From the NCBI GenBank assembly GCA_023238725.1, contig CM041536.1, forward strand, positions 10,825,771 through 10,889,770: DNA of 64,000 bases. Reading direction: 5' to 3'. Source of the DNA: Scortum barcoo (Eukaryota > Chordata > Actinopteri > Centrarchiformes > Terapontidae). A program made the translations under genes and the position numbers. Shown here piece by piece: positions 48,935 to 63,658 of the stretch; the stretch's first letter is position 1, and each line of letters opens with the position of its first letter. Under the pieces are notes generated by a model that did not search any database, was not told the origin of the DNA, and worked only from the letters and a program-made list of their open reading frames with translations.

Positions 48935-49237
48935 GGAGGGGGGGGGTGTATACAGGTACACAGGACACAGTCAGTGGGACAGATACATCACAAAGATGAC
49001 ATGACATGACAGAGACATCACTAAACACGTGTGGAATACATTGATTAATACATATAATTAAGTGTTATTCTTCTTTGGGCCTGTCCATTTTTTCCAAGAT
49101 TTTATTTTATTCATTTTTTAATACATACATACATATACACCTGCCTCTTGTGTATAAAGCTACCTGTTGCAATAATCACATTTATTTCAGCCTCTTTTGC
49201 ACTCTGTACCATTGCACTATTGTCTTATTAGTATTAC

Positions 49238-49275
<38 letters not shown>

Positions 49276-49430
49276 ATATATATATTGATAATGATATACT
49301 GTATATATCTATATATATATATATACTGTTGTATTATTTTTTTTGTTCCCACTCCCCCCCACACACACACATATATACACACATGCACACACTGATATAT
49401 ATATATATATTTATATTTATACTTGTAGAT
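49238..49430. repeat. compound microsatellite (CT, TATC, TA, CA)
   Basis: CT run, then TATC units, then broken TA runs, a C-run with CA repeats, and a final TA run. Slippage-prone sequence just upstream of the plekha5 promoter region. Confidence 0.95.
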
Positions 49431-49734
49431 GTTAATGTTTATTTCTACCTTGTCAAACTGTTGTCCTTGTTTCATACTGTATGTCTCTTTATTTCTGTGT
49501 ATGTACAGTGAGAGTTGTAAAAACTGGAATCAAATTCCTTGTGTTCCTTGTAAATCTTTTCTTTATGGGATGCTGCCACATTAATGCACTTAAAACCTGT
49601 TTACCTTGTTTTGATTTTGGCTGTGTTATTGTTTTGGCTGTGTTATTTGTCTTTTGGTGCATGCACGTTGTTATTGTTTCATTTTGCATGGATCTGGATG
49701 GGCATTGTCCTGAACAAAGACACCTCTTAGTGGG

Positions 49735-50050
49735 GCGGGCAGCCAATCGGGGCCGGATTAACCTGCCAGGAGGGGCCCCAGGGCAAAACCGATCAGCTGG
49801 TCCCTCTGTGTACCTTCTTCACAGCAGACAACTTGACTTATCAGAGGGAGAAGCACAGGTGTTACTAATATCATTAATGAGGGCTCCTTTGTTGAGGCGT
49901 CCCAGTGGGTGAGCCAGTCTGCGCGCTAACCAGAACCCTGAAACTGAAGAAGCTACAAGACCATTAATTTTACTATTCACACCTGTGCTCCTCCTTTTGT
50001 AATATGGCAAATGGCTACCTACCACTGGGGCCCCAAAACCCCAGGGTCCT
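49735..50050. mobile_element. possible hAT-like non-autonomous fragment
   Basis: Contains GGGGCCGGATTAACCTGCCAGGAGGGGCCCCAGGGC near the left (in pieces GGCCGGATTAACC and GGGGCCCC) and ACTGGGGCCCCAAAACCCCAGGG near the right, a combination I associate with non-autonomous fish DNA transposons. No clean terminal repeats or target duplication were found, so the class is tentative. Confidence 0.35.
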
Positions 50051-52488
50051 CAAAAGCATATTTATTGCATTTTGATAGTAACTTCCATTTGAATAAATAG
50101 AATAGAAAAAGACTTTGTCATCATGCTTCATCTCGATCTCTCCTCTCTACTGTTGAATAAAGTTAAATGCAAAAACACACAAGGTGATATGTGTCTACAG
50201 TCTGAAATGACTTAAATGTGGATTTTGATTCAAGGGCCCTCTTCACGACAGTGCCTCTAACAGCAGGAGCCACCTTGAGGCCCTTAGCATGTCAGATGGT
50301 ATTGTGCTTTAGTGGTACATTTTCACACACTAATGATCAATTAAATTGGCACAAACCAGATGACACACAGTAATACTGCAGTTCCTGTGGCCCCTGGAGG
50401 TCTAATATACTGCAGCAGTTGCCTGCTATGCCTGGCTGTTGGTCCAGCCTTACAAACTGGCAAACACATATGCAGAACCACACACTGCACTGACGAATAC
50501 AACCTTTCAACTCTACCATCAGGTTCTTGGTCTCCACCTTGTGTCATTGTGCTGCGAAACTGCAGCATCAGCCTTTCACAACGTACAAAGGCAAGTCATC
50601 CAACACCGCTGTGCTGGCCTGTTTGTTGGCATTGTGTTGCATTGTGTTCTGGACACATGGTACGCTACTGTTTTTTGAGGCGCCTGCTGGTGGTGGTGGG
50701 AAGCGGACGTATCTGCCAACTGCCAGGTCACCCACTTTGGAGAACGACTCTAAAGGGAGGGGAGGCAGTTAGGCACTGATGGCTGGTCAGATGTCAAACA
50801 GTGGGCCCTTTGTATTACTTACCTGGGGCAGAGCAGCACAGCTTTCTGGTTATATGGCATCCAAAAGAACTGCTTGTTTTTCTGTTTTTCTCCATGCAGT
50901 TAAGACAATGTCCCATAACAAGAAAGAACATGACAATTTTCAGCTGAGCTTCACATGCCCTTTTGATTAACCAGGCATCAGTTTGAGGTGGAGTGGAGCG
51001 GCCGTGTTGCATAATCCACAGTCAAATATATACAGCTCTCTAACTTTTTGATCAAATCTGAGCTTTTTTTTTTTTTCTTACTTTTTCACATAGTTAAAGT
51101 ATCTTTTTAAGGAAACAGTACAATACCTTTCTCCCACAAGCCCCAGCTTTTTCAATACCATTTCACTCCTTTCAGAATATCTATGAATGAGATCCATTAG
51201 TGTGGAAATGATTGGATTAGAGCCTGATACCTACCTGTGTGTGCCGGTATACCCGTGAGATCGGAAAGTAAGGTCATTACTGAAAGCCAGAGTCCCTGCT
51301 TCTCAGTTTTCCAACAGGCAACTTAAAATCTTCTCAGTGGGCCTATTTCTTGCCATTCAGAAAGGATAAGTGAAACATACAAGCACCACTTCCCATTCCT
51401 GGCTCTTAAAATTACAGACTAACCTGATATAAGACACACCAAACTTTGAAGGAATAGGCATTCCGTGAAGGAAAAACTGCAGTCCACGGTCGCTGGGGGG
51501 AATGATATATGCTTCACTGTGCTGTAGCTTACCATCAGCACTCAAGCAACCCAATACCATTTAGTTAAAGTGATAGCCTAAATGAGAGTGACAGAGTATG
51601 TTTGTCTTCCTGCAAACGGTGGAGCTAGCACAGGATGTGCCTGTGCTGCTGAGTGTCAACTTTTCTCAACAGCGTCTAGGTGAGAAATAGAAAATGGAAA
51701 TATATGTAGAACAAGCCAAACAGATCTGGAGCCATTAAGTCCTTGACCCAAGCAGATTTGTTTACACGTTTAGTCTGGCACTGATTTCTCTGGGATCCAC
51801 TAAATGTCACACTATATTTAACCAAGGCACTGGTCATAATGTCATGCAAATACAAAATTGACCTTACAAGACCCGAAATCCTCTAGCACTATATTTGTTG
51901 CTTGCAAACCCACGGCTACATTTTGCCCTTGTTTTAGACAAAATAAAAGAAACAGGATTAGCTAAATAACACAATATATGTACAAACAGCTTCACAAAGA
52001 CTCAATTCAACTCAAAGAATATTTCTTCATGTCCTAAAGGAGACCCAGGGTATGAATATGTAAAAGTGCAAAAGAGAATCATTAATAAGTACACACAGCG
52101 TTGTGTCTGGTTAACATTGTGCAACGCATTCTTACATAATTGCTCCGTGCTCGGCAAGGCGAGGGTTCTCTGCTCAGCGACGCAGGCCAGACTTGAGGCA
52201 TCAGAATGTAATTAATGGTTGCACATTATCAAGCAGCTGTTGGAGGGCTTTGTTCTGATGCCAGCTCAGCGGTAGCTCTGTGCCTGCCTGTGCTAGGTAA
52301 GAGGGAGGACTCTCCTCTTTAGGCTGGAGCCACTCGGCATCTGTGCAGACCTCTCATCTGCTGGCATCAAAAGCCTTTACAGATAAAGCCATCTCTCAGC
52401 CTGAACGCGGTGCTTTGAAATTAGTGGATTGGAAATGTGGGAAATTTTTATTACATTTCCACCTAACTACTACTGAGGGAAAATTAGT

Positions 52489-52555
52489 CATTCTTTCATT
52501 TGATAAAAATAACACTGCAAAATGGGCACTGTTATTTTTATCGAATAAAAGAAGC
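52489..52555. repeat. 67-nt imperfect hairpin
   Basis: Left arm 52489-52517, loop CAAAATGGG, right arm 52527-52555. The arms share GATAAAAATAACA and pair at about 24 of 29 positions. A shorter hairpin (GGAAATGT / ACATTTCC) lies just upstream near 52430-52460 and the palindrome CCTCCGGAGG just downstream near 52555-52565. It could be a MITE core or a microRNA-like precursor; no flanking terminal repeats are clear. Confidence 0.8.
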
Positions 52556-55500
52556 CTCCGGAGGTAATATTCAGCCCACAAGTGCAGTGTAAAATTAACT
52601 TACTGGGCACAATAACTTCCCATGGTACTGTACTGTTTATTCCATCCCTTACACACTGCTCAATGATGTGAACATGATGTCATCTGTGCTCCAATTGCAA
52701 CACACAGTATCATTTGACTGGCATGCATAACCCACAGACCAGCACAGCTACTAGCGACAGTCAAGTCAGCAGGAGAGGGTAACAGGCAATATTGGAAAAA
52801 TGGTATAACACATAATTCAGATACAGGCAGGAATATGGGTCACTAGGCTTTGAAACTTTGTGGAAAATGAGATCCTTAAAGAAGGTGCAGTTCTCACAAC
52901 TCACCTCTGAATCATTAAACACGCCTCCCTGAATCACTGTTAGTCACGGCCTGACAAAAATCCAACCCACAAATAGCTCTGTGTTCACCACAGTGATGAC
53001 CTCACTGGATCCGTAGCCTTTTTGGATGCAGTCCAAATGTTTTTCTTTCCAGGTTTTATGAGATTTCCACTAGTGATATGTGTCATTAAGACTGAATGAG
53101 TGGGTACTCTATTTTGTAATTAGAGGATGCTGTAAGTGGCCTGAGTCAAATTTAACTGAAGTGACTGTGAGAGGAAATGCATTACAGAAAAAAAGAAAAA
53201 AAAAACCCAGCAAAGTTATTTCCCCTAAATCTACTGGGTTTTATTTTGCAACGTAAAGAAAAAACAGAGCTGGACTTGTGTTGAATGTGATAGTTTATTC
53301 ATGCTTGTAGTGAAAAGGTTGACTGTTCTACTTTCTGCAGAGTCCCAGACTGAGGCTACAGTAAAAGTCCTAACATGAGACCAATAGCAGCACCATCTGT
53401 ATGACAGGGCCAGAGCTCAAACGCTCAAGATTAATGTGTCTATTGAATATTAAAACTAATGTAATCACCCTGATCTTACCGACATGTTGTCTTTAGGCAC
53501 TATGGGTTTAGACAAGAACCTCTATGTAAACATAATGAAATGAACCTGCTTCTTCCCCTCCATCATAAACTGCTTTATTAATTGCTATCTGTGCTTAGTA
53601 AGCATGATAAAAGGCTACTGTAAATGCACTGGACTTTAAATCATCAACACAGAACATGAGTGGGTCTCCTATTGATTTGCTGCTGGCATCATTATTCAAA
53701 AGATCTCCCTGGTGTCATTTAAGTAATGGAGTAGATTATTAATTAAGATGAAGGACTACTTAACATTGATCAGGGCTTGAGTTCCACTTTGGTATAATGC
53801 ATAAATAACCCAACATGGGTGTGATTCCCCAATATACAGTGCTCGTTAAAGCTCATCCTTTGTGCTGACATCACAAATCCGGACACACGGCACCTCCTGG
53901 TTTCATTTTCATGAGTGCAAGCCTGTGCCTTTACCCTGCAGTGTTTTTATGCTTAAGTAGCAGATTATAGATCAGCTCTTGGAGAACCACTTCAGGCCTC
54001 GTGCTAGTGTAATGTGAAAGTGCTGCTTCAAAAGCATGACTATCTGGTGAACGTGAACAAGGCCACATTCAGCTACAGACATCTTAAATTTCTAAGGTCA
54101 TGTACAATGTTAAATAAGTTGTGGATGTGAAACCAACAAAGAAACTTAACCTTTATGGCTTTTTTTTTCTTTTTTCTTTTTTTTACAAAGACGCTGATGA
54201 CATTTACTGTACACCAATGCAACTACAACATCTGTTTGGCTTTGCAATATTCAGGATGTCTCAGCATGCAGTCCTCCCTTGTTGACACAGATATCCTGTG
54301 TCTGATGGGAAAGCAGAGCAGTGTGACAAATGGGTCATGAGCATCTTCTCAGGGCAGCGGGGGTCGTGTGAGCCACAGTGAGAAAGGCTCCAGTCCGGGA
54401 ATAATTCCTCAAGGCGGCCTGCAAGAAATCCTCAAGGACATCCCTGATATCCCCAAGTGATCCTGGTGTTTTGGGACAATAAAAAAAGTTTTTGATAAAA
54501 TTCATCCATCCCACTCTGTGATCAAATTCAAAGACAGTTGTCTTAGTTCCTAATGTTCCTAATGAATGGATGGAAAAGATTTAATTATAATAGGATGTTC
54601 ACACTACAATACAGATCTTACTCAGAACAAACTGTGTTCATATGTGAACAAAAACACAATATATATGGACAAAACAAACAAAATAAAGCATATATCCCAC
54701 TGTCCAGTTGAGATAGAGTAACCTCCAAAGTAATTAATTATGTAATTCCAGAAAAGGAAGGAAACATATGACCTAGTCTTTGACATCACAGTACACATAT
54801 TTATGTATGAACATCTGCTCTGCCCAGGGCGATTTTGAGCCTGGAGTTTTTAAAATTCAAGGTCGTGCAAAACTGCAAGATCTGCACGACACTTTACATG
54901 ATCAAAGAATCATTACTGCTTCAGTCACTTCCCTGTTGGTGTATTACACAAATAAGTTGTTTAGTCATGCCCCTTTGCCTTTTGGGGGAATTTCTCCTCT
55001 GGCGTTGTTCTCAAGTGCTCCTACTCAGATGCTGGGAGTTATTGTGAAATCCTGGATTTCCACAGGAAATAAGTCACTCTGTTGGTCTGCATAAATAACT
55101 CCAGAGTGTTCTGTCTTGTGAATGTGTATGTGTGCTTAATCATACTCCTGAGCGGAGTGTGTAGAGTTAGAGCAAGAAAAAAAAAGAAAAGAAATGAGTG
55201 AGTTACATCTACCAAAGCAAAAGCCTATCTGTCACAGAGGTGTCTGTTTTTCTTTAATTATTTTTTTATTCACAAGCCGACCCACATCCTTCGGCGCTGA
55301 GTAAATGAGCTCTCTACTGAAACAGAGAGAGAACTGAGCGAGACACTCTGCCTTATTTATTTGTTTATATAATGATGCCATACTCTGTAGTAACTTCCTA
55401 AAAGCACAGATTTGATCTATGATTGATGTATCATGCAGTTAGAAGCTACACAGCTTTACACACCCCGTCTTGTTATGTTGACGCGGTGCACAAGCATTTA

Positions 55501-57275
55501 ATATTCTACCACAAATGATCTGTCCTTAGAGACCTTGTGAGGCAGGCAGTTTACAGCATGTTAATAAAATAACCCAGGCAAAACAGGGACTCTCAGTCAT
55601 TCTGCATCAGAAGTCACTAGTGAAACTCCCACACAATGTGTTAATTTACTGCAATACAAAAATACTTACGGAACAAAAAAAAATCCCCACAGATAACAGA
55701 CAGGAAATCTAAGAATTTGATATAATGTGTCAACCATGAGAAAAAGCTTTCCCGTTATTTGCTGCCACAGTCAACTCACAAATTCAAACAGTTTAATGAA
55801 ATGCAAGAAAATCCTGCAGCACTGTGTTCTAGTCTGTGTCACTTAAATAAAATCTTTCTGGATCTCATGTCAGACCCCTCCATATATTATTGATTAGGAC
55901 AAAATAGTTAAATTAAAAGCTTTTTGAATATCTCTCTGGTGCACAGTATAACTGGTGGTTTTTTTATTCTGCTTGGGTGGCAGATTGCACATTGTGCTGA
56001 GTCAGTGACACAGCTTTTGGCTTTCATCTCCCACTCCAGACCTGTTCAGGTGTAGTGAAATTCACTTTCCTGTGGAGTACTGAATACAGAGCTCCCCAAC
56101 CACACCACACACTGAAAAAGAAACATCATCATTTACAGTAAGCATTGTCGTTGAGCCATGTGGCAAGATGACCAGTGAAAGTGGCGGTAGAAGGGCTGGG
56201 GCAGTAAATTGTCTCTGAATCGATGAGTGGGAGTGATGGGTTGTGGGAAGTCTGAGCTCATTTCCTCCCTTGTCAAGATCCAGTAAGCGTAAGTGTAGTA
56301 CATCACCATTCAGGCATTTGCTGCACATCACACAAAAATGTAAAGAATGGTTTATACTCACTCACTGTAATGAATTTTTAAAAACAGTAAAAGAAGAAAG
56401 CATCGTTTTAATCAAACATCCTGTGATTGTTTTGTCCTTCCTGATATTCCTTAACACCACAAGATTTTTTTTTCCTTGACACCTCTTTCTGTGAGAGCGC
56501 CGCCGTATGTGTGTGTCTGCATAAGAATCTAAATTTGTCAGTCTGCCGGAGATGCAGTAGGACACAGCTGAGTCCTGTGGAGAGGTTGTGTCCGGGCCAC
56601 TACACAGGGCCCGTGTGCTGAGCACTATTGGATATTGCAAGGCCATCTGCTTTCTATACTGGGATGCTGAGGCAGTGCCGGCTGGGTTAGGCAAGAGTTT
56701 CTTGTGGCAGCTCCACTAATCAATAAGTATTGATTCCTCACTTATCTCAAATACAGCCTGGCTGATGAGATGTCACACATCTGACCTCCGGCAGGGAGAG
56801 GAGAGTGAGGGAGGGTTGTCAGCAGGTTATGCGCTGTGCCGTGTAACAAAGGGACAGCATTACATGCGCGCAAGCAAAAAGCTCACATACCTTTGGTTCA
56901 GAGGAGGCAAACAAATGGGCACGCACCAACTTACAGAAAGACAGACAGACACGAGGACAGGAATGCACAGATTTGGATTCACACATTAGAAATGTGTACA
57001 TACACAATAGGAGGCACATAATAACCAAGCCGGAGGACCATCTCCCTTATCACATTGGACTTGTCAAAGCTTGCATGGACAGTTATCCCCCCGCTATCCT
57101 CTTTACCGTCCATCCTCTAAACCACCTCCCTCTGCTGCTCTCACTCTCTCTTGTTGCAGGCATACAATTAATCAGTGCTTTGTCGGCTGGATGGCTCACA
57201 TTCACTGCAGTTGCTGTGCTCAGCAGAAAGGTAAAATAAATACAGAGCAAGCAAATCCTCTAAACTGACAGTCAC

Positions 57276-57368
57276 ATGGATGGATGGATGGATGGATGGA
57301 TAGATGGATGGATGGATGGATGGATGGATGGATGGATGGATGGATGGATGGATGGATGGATGGATGGA
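57276..57368. repeat. (ATGG)n tetranucleotide array
   Basis: About 23 ATGG units with one TAGA interruption near 57300. Confidence 0.98.
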
Positions 57369-60300
57369 CTGCTATATGACAGATATGGTGACAATGTGTG
57401 AGACTGTCCTTTTCAAAGATTGTTGACTATCACACAAAAAGAGAAAGGGTTAATGTCACACAGGCAGCAGAACAGCAGCACTGATGGAATCATAGGAAGC
57501 TTTTGTGGCAATAAAGCCACAGCACAATAAGTGCATGAGGAGCACATAGAAACATGCAAATATATGCACTTTATAGTCAACAGATGAAAAAGCTCACTGA
57601 CGGGAAAATTTACAGGGCCTAGCAAGGCGCCTGAGTTATACCGCTCAAAGAACTCCCCGAATGTGCTTTTTGTGCTGTGAATGTTAAACATTTATCAATA
57701 TTTCACCCGTCTCTTCTCCAACTTCACATTTACATATGCATCAAATCGTAATTCCTGGGACCGAAGACATCTTGTGATTCTCTGTGTAATCCTCACTATA
57801 TAGAAAGCTTGACTGCGCATAAAGGGATGCCATAAAGAGTCACAGATCTCAGAGAAGGGCTTGAGCCACACTCTTAACAGTAACAAAAGGAAGAAATGCG
57901 CATTTGAACGGACATGTTTTGGCTGCTCCTGCCCTCAACTTTACTCAATGAAATCTAAAGTGACCTCATACATTTTGCCTACAGATGAGATGTCTACTGT
58001 CTTTCTCAATCAAAGAAGATTTTTTTTCCTTTGCACCTAAAGGATCTTCTCAGAGTAAACAATCCACCCAAAAGCTTAAGCATGAATCAAGTACTGGGCA
58101 ACCTCACGAACAATGAAAACCATTGTCACCACTTCAAAAACTCAGACACAGGCAGATTGCCCAGGAATGCTACTTTGGCTTGTGGAGTACTGAACATCTC
58201 CATACATGCCAGGGCGGTTACTTCACCCCTTCCCAAACATACATCTTAACTCACATACCCTGTTGATTCATATAAACCATTTTCTCTACCGTGGGGAAAT
58301 GTCTACACAGTTATCCAGTTGTTGACTGTTGGGCAAACTTGAGAAAGACATTAACACAATGGTTTAAGTTTGTCTGGGAGTCACAAGGTGTAATATCTAC
58401 CGTACTGTCTGCAGCAGAAAATAGACATTGACCTGTTTTCAGTAGCTGCTTAATGAGCACTGCTCCAATAAGACATTTATTTTACATGACACAATGTTAT
58501 TCTTTCTCTTCCTGGCCTCTTTCCGAACTTCAAGCATGTTTTGGCTTATTTGTGGACAGTGTTAAAATAAATAAAACACCTTCATGCATGACAGAGCTTT
58601 GGGGAAATGACAGAAAGAGGAGAAACTGGCAAAGAATCCGAGCAGAAAGGATTGGAATAATTGCATTTGTGACTACCATGCAATTACGGCAGCATACACA
58701 GAATGAGCTCCTTGATTCCTAATTTGCAGATCATGACTGCTGTGAAATGCAATTAATGGATTCCTGATTTATTTAGTGAGCCGTGATGAACGAGATCCTT
58801 GGAGCTCACAGAGGCAGGCTGCAAGTGCTTACAAGTGCTCCAAAGTAGAAGGTCTTCTATTTCGAGTCTCTGTTAGCAAGGAAGGAGACAGAGAAAGAGA
58901 GGCTCATTCAAAGAAATTTAAATTTACATGTAAGTAAAAGAATAAAAATGCCCTAAATTTACTGTTAGCACACACCCAAGTTTAATATAGAAACAGGAAA
59001 CAAAGCGAGGGATCACCTGACAGATTCAGCAATGTGTCTCTGTGAGGTGATGTGGATGTCAAAACAGCAGGTGATGAGCCTATTGTCTGGAATGAGGCAG
59101 GGAGAGTGCTTTTCAGAGGGCACAGACTATCTTTCTTTTTTGCAAACAGACATATGCCAGGGGAGCAGTCTGCAAAATGTGAACATGATTCCCTGGATGA
59201 CTGCCATGTCCTGGCAGGTACAAGCAAGCTACTTGAGGATTTGGGGGGGGGAAACAGGACGCGGCTTGGAAATAATTGGAGGTACCCTCTGGAAATCTCT
59301 GCTTTGTAGTTAAGCTTTGTTTGAATATGATGTGAGGGATTTATGAGGCTGTGAGGGGAAAAATTTATGAAGCCACAAAAGCCCCTATTTATCTTTCAAG
59401 CCGTACTAGCATAAATGTTTTTGCATGCTTTTCATTTAACCACAACGGGTGTGCAGTGTGTGGTGAAGTGATGCCGGGGGAAAATGTAAAAATACAACTT
59501 GAGTTGAAACATCCTCGAGGCTATTGTGTTCATTTACAATGAAAACCCAATCAGCTGCTCAAATCCGGAGCAAGGGAGGCCTCGGTATGTAAAGGTCCTG
59601 CTCAAACTCCATTTTCCTGCCAGACATTTGCACGATGTGAGAGGGCCTGATGGGCTGCTCAATAACTCAACTTCCACCCATTCCTGTCTCAGCATAACAG
59701 GTGTTTAGACTGTTTGCCATAAATTATGTCCCTGCCAGATGTTGCCAAGCAACTGATTAATTAGTAGAGCCTCCTGAGCAAGCAACAGTGGCGCCAGAAT
59801 AGGTGTGCTTGCTTCAGTCCCCTTTGGTTTAAGCAAGACCCACAGTCATATCTTGTACAACAAAATGTCACAACACCACATAACTTTCACTGTACTCTAC
59901 ATCAACTGTGGTTATGTTTAAATACACAAAATTAAGAGCAAAAGTTACCAACGGTTTGGTTTGAGTTCATTTCTCTCCCCAAATTTCCCAAACTCAAAAA
60001 TGGAGGGAGAGGCTCGCAGTTTCATACTTTTTCAAAGAACAATTAATCTATCTGTGGGTGGCACAGCACAGGTGGTCAGGAATATTCTGTTTACTGGTTG
60101 ACTAATGACAACAGGAACATGAAATAGATTTAAACCCTAATGAGGAGCGGAGGATAGACGCATGGTCAGTAGCGTCTCTCGAGTAATCGGAATTAGTGAT
60201 GTGGGAAAATAACTCAAAAGATGAAATCACTGCAAAACACTGTGCTGCATCTGATAGTTGCATTACAAACAACCCAGACAATATAACCCTGACTGGGTTG

Positions 60301-63300
60301 CAGACACGCAGGTGAGGTCATCTAATTAGCCCCTTGACACTAATTGTTGTCTTTGTAGCTACATTTCAGATATGACTCAGATGCACACCTAACACAGTTG
60401 ATGCTGATACACAAGATTGCTCTCATGTTGATTTTCCTGTCACTGGCCTGTGTTGTGTCATACATACAGATGACCTTCTTTTATACTGATGTCTTGCTCT
60501 CTCCCACTCTAGCGCTGCTCATGGGTACTCAAATATGAATACTTCCTATATCAGTACAAATTTTGCCACCCTGATCTAACTGCTCACCAGCTGAGAGGCA
60601 ACTTTTGTTGCCTCTCATTGTGTACATTCTGGCAGGCTGTCAGAAACCATAAATGCAAAGTGTTTGCGTGTGATACTTTTTCACTCTGATGTCAACACAT
60701 TTTTTTTCTGAGAACTCGCCTGATGACAAGCCAAAGCTAAGGGCACAGTATCTGTGAACAGGAATGAGATGATAACCAATTTAATCATATATAATAAAAA
60801 ATAAATCAAATAGCTGTGCAACAACTAAAAAATACAAGCTGTCATCAGAATAATGTTGATGTTATTAAACAATACTAAAACAAAAGAATTTAATCTAATT
60901 TCACTGAGCACTTAGATAATATTACTGAGATATTACTGAGATAATTTTGGCTAGATATTTGCACTATGAAATATGTATGCAGACTCATGCCTTTGCCATG
61001 ATGCCCTGAATGATTTGCATCTAGAGCTCCACGGAGGCTTTTAAACATGCTATAAATATTTTCTGTTTATGGGCTCTAAATGAGGTCTTGTCAGGAGACT
61101 TTCTAGTAGTGCACAGAGCTTCAGGTTGATGATTCTCATTTGGATCAGAAGTACTAGCTAAACAATCTTTTCACATTATACATGTCCAAATTGTGTGCAC
61201 CATACATTTAACAAGGGGCATGCACATAAATAGAACACATGATTGTAAAACCTCCATTAACAGGCCCTAGTGGCTCTGGAGAACTTTATATTTACCTATG
61301 ACAAAGCTATGTCTTTAGAGGCTCTTACTCTTACTCTCAATAATGGGGCTGACACGGAAGGATGCTGAACCAGGCTTCCTTTTTCATAGCATCAGGATCT
61401 GATACGTATATGAGCTTTGGCAGTTTGTTAAAACTGTGAGTGGATGATAAAGCTCCATCTTTGGATAATGTGATGATGGCTGGCTAAGCCATCCATGACT
61501 GGTGAACAGTATCCATCGGTGGAGCCAGATGTTGTGAACCTGGGGGAGGACCTGGGTTATGCTGCTATATGCATTATTTTTGACCTGCTCTATCAAATTG
61601 AGTCACTTTGACCCATAAACACATTTTGAGTTCTCTGTATGTCTGTAAAGACAAAAGTCCAAGCTTTATGCTAATACCAACATTATATTCTATGAGAATA
61701 TCAAATGTTGAGAATGTGTCTTCTGAGAATCTGTCTGAATCTTGAGAAAATGGCCATTAAAGATTACATTTCATATTCAGCTATTTTTTGCATATGTTTA
61801 AACACTCAAGACTCAAGTAAAAATTAACACAATATCTTTTGGTCAAAGTGAAACCCCTACTCTTGTGAATGTAACTTACACAACTTCATGGATACAGGTG
61901 CACATGACCCCGTGCAAAAGCACATACACAGTTCGCTAGACTGAGGGGAAATGACACTGAAAGCTGAAAGCTTCACGGAAAGATGAAATTCTTTAAAAAC
62001 CTAAAACAGTCTGGGCTTTTGTGAAAACATCTGGGGCAGGAGCCCCAGAAGCTACCTCCACACTCCATCCCTGAGTGCCCAGGTCTTTTTTGCCAGAAAT
62101 GGCCTGCATCTACAGGGCAGTGGACCATACACACACAAACACTCACACACTCAAACACAAGCAGACAGATGCTTAATTGACTTACCCCAAACAGTATCAG
62201 TTCTATTATCCAGTACTCGTATCCAATCTGCCTGATAGAGGGTGGAAGTCACATTTTGATGCCCAAGTCTATTTAGGTTAATATGGGTACATGAATTAGC
62301 TGGGAGGAAGAAGAAGCTATGTGAACCATGATAGAAAGCTAAATGGTCCAATTTTCCCTGTCAGGTGGATGCATTTCCCCAACAGCATTCGCAGCAGTCA
62401 GTGAGACTAAAAGACACCAATTAATCTCCCATGGCTCTTATGGGGCAGGATGACACAGAAAATGGATGGGCAAAGCACACTGAAACAGAAAGAGGATATG
62501 TAATTTGTTGGGGATCACCACACATTGGCTGGAACCAGCTATAATTAAAACAGAAGTCAGCAAAAGTTTGACAATTATGCTATAATTTGTAACAGCAGTA
62601 ATTAAATTAGCACACTTCATAGTAGTGCTTTCTAATTATAGCTACACTCTGCGTAAACCATACAAAGTGCTGGCCAATTCATTAAATTTAGCTCATATTA
62701 AGTGGCTTAGGAGTCTTCTGACAAATTGCAAAGTAACATAAAGAGAAAAAAAAAACTATGGATGCTCAAAGTTGGCTATGTCAGCTTTTAAAGATTTCTC
62801 CCTTTCTCCTGCCAAAAGATTTTACAATGATAAGAGCAGGCATAATAGAGAGACTGGTAGAATTGTTTGAGATCTGCAGTAATAATGCCCTGCAATCTGT
62901 CTCCATTGTATCCACAAGATTCAGGATCTCTGTCATTTATGTCAAACTACGTACGTGGAGCATTTGTCATCGCTAGTGCGATTGTGTACGTGCAGGACCT
63001 GTCACAACATGTAAGCTTGTGCACACAGTAGGAATGTATCCTCTGTTACACATTCCTTACAATGGATCTAGATCTGTATCATTGTCTCCATCCTGAGCTG
63101 AATAACAAATGAACATCTCCGCCTGCTGCTTTGACTCACTGATTTCCCTTGGCTGGGATCTCTCCTAATAACCAACTGCCTGCCTCTCTCAACACACCAG
63201 CACTGTCAGAGAATGATGACTCCGATGCCTCAACAACATGCATGCTGCTGGATGGTGATTTTCCCCCAACAGATGGCCATTTGCTCAGGGCTTTAACAAT

Positions 63301-63641
63301 ATCTCTGGAATGGAATAGCAAGAATACTAAGCAGCCGTGGATTTTGATTCATCTTCTGTGGAATCTGCTGTTTATAGCTCATTCTAATTTCTTGGCCAGA
63401 TTTTTCAATTCAAGATAAACACCTGGGTTTTACAGTTAGAAATATTTTTTTCCCTTTTTTTGCGGGTTGAGTTTTCAGCAGTTTGGAAGCAAGTTTGGGA
63501 CTTCCTGATGACAAAGATGTGCTAAAACCCGAAGGACGAGTGGAGTGGAGAGATCCAAATAAAGCAATTGTTCATAATAATGAGCCCATTATTATTATCT
63601 TCCTCACACAGTAGGCAATAAACTCTGCCAGCATGAAATTT

Positions 63642-63658
63642 CTGTGTGTGTGTGTGTG
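63642..63658. repeat. short (TG)n run
   Basis: About eight units in the upstream region. Confidence 0.9.

Larger units (their letters stand above)
48120..48960 (-). promoter_or_regulatory. plekha5: CpG-rich promoter and first-exon region of plekha5
   Basis: CpG dinucleotides and GC content rise sharply here relative to the AT-rich flanks, covering exons 1 and 2, intron 1 and the immediate upstream bases. No TATA box is apparent at a convincing distance, which fits a CpG-type promoter. The transcription start cannot be placed from sequence alone. G-runs and an RFX-like motif (listed separately) lie just upstream of the start codon. Confidence 0.6.

Noticed and set aside
49481..49912. 143-codon open frame on the plus strand upstream of plekha5
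   Set aside because: Hydrophobic start from T-rich sequence and an end inside a likely repeat; no family resemblance.
57276..57368. Array considered as a CRISPR-like or functional tandem repeat
   Set aside because: It is a plain ATGG microsatellite without spacers in a vertebrate genome.
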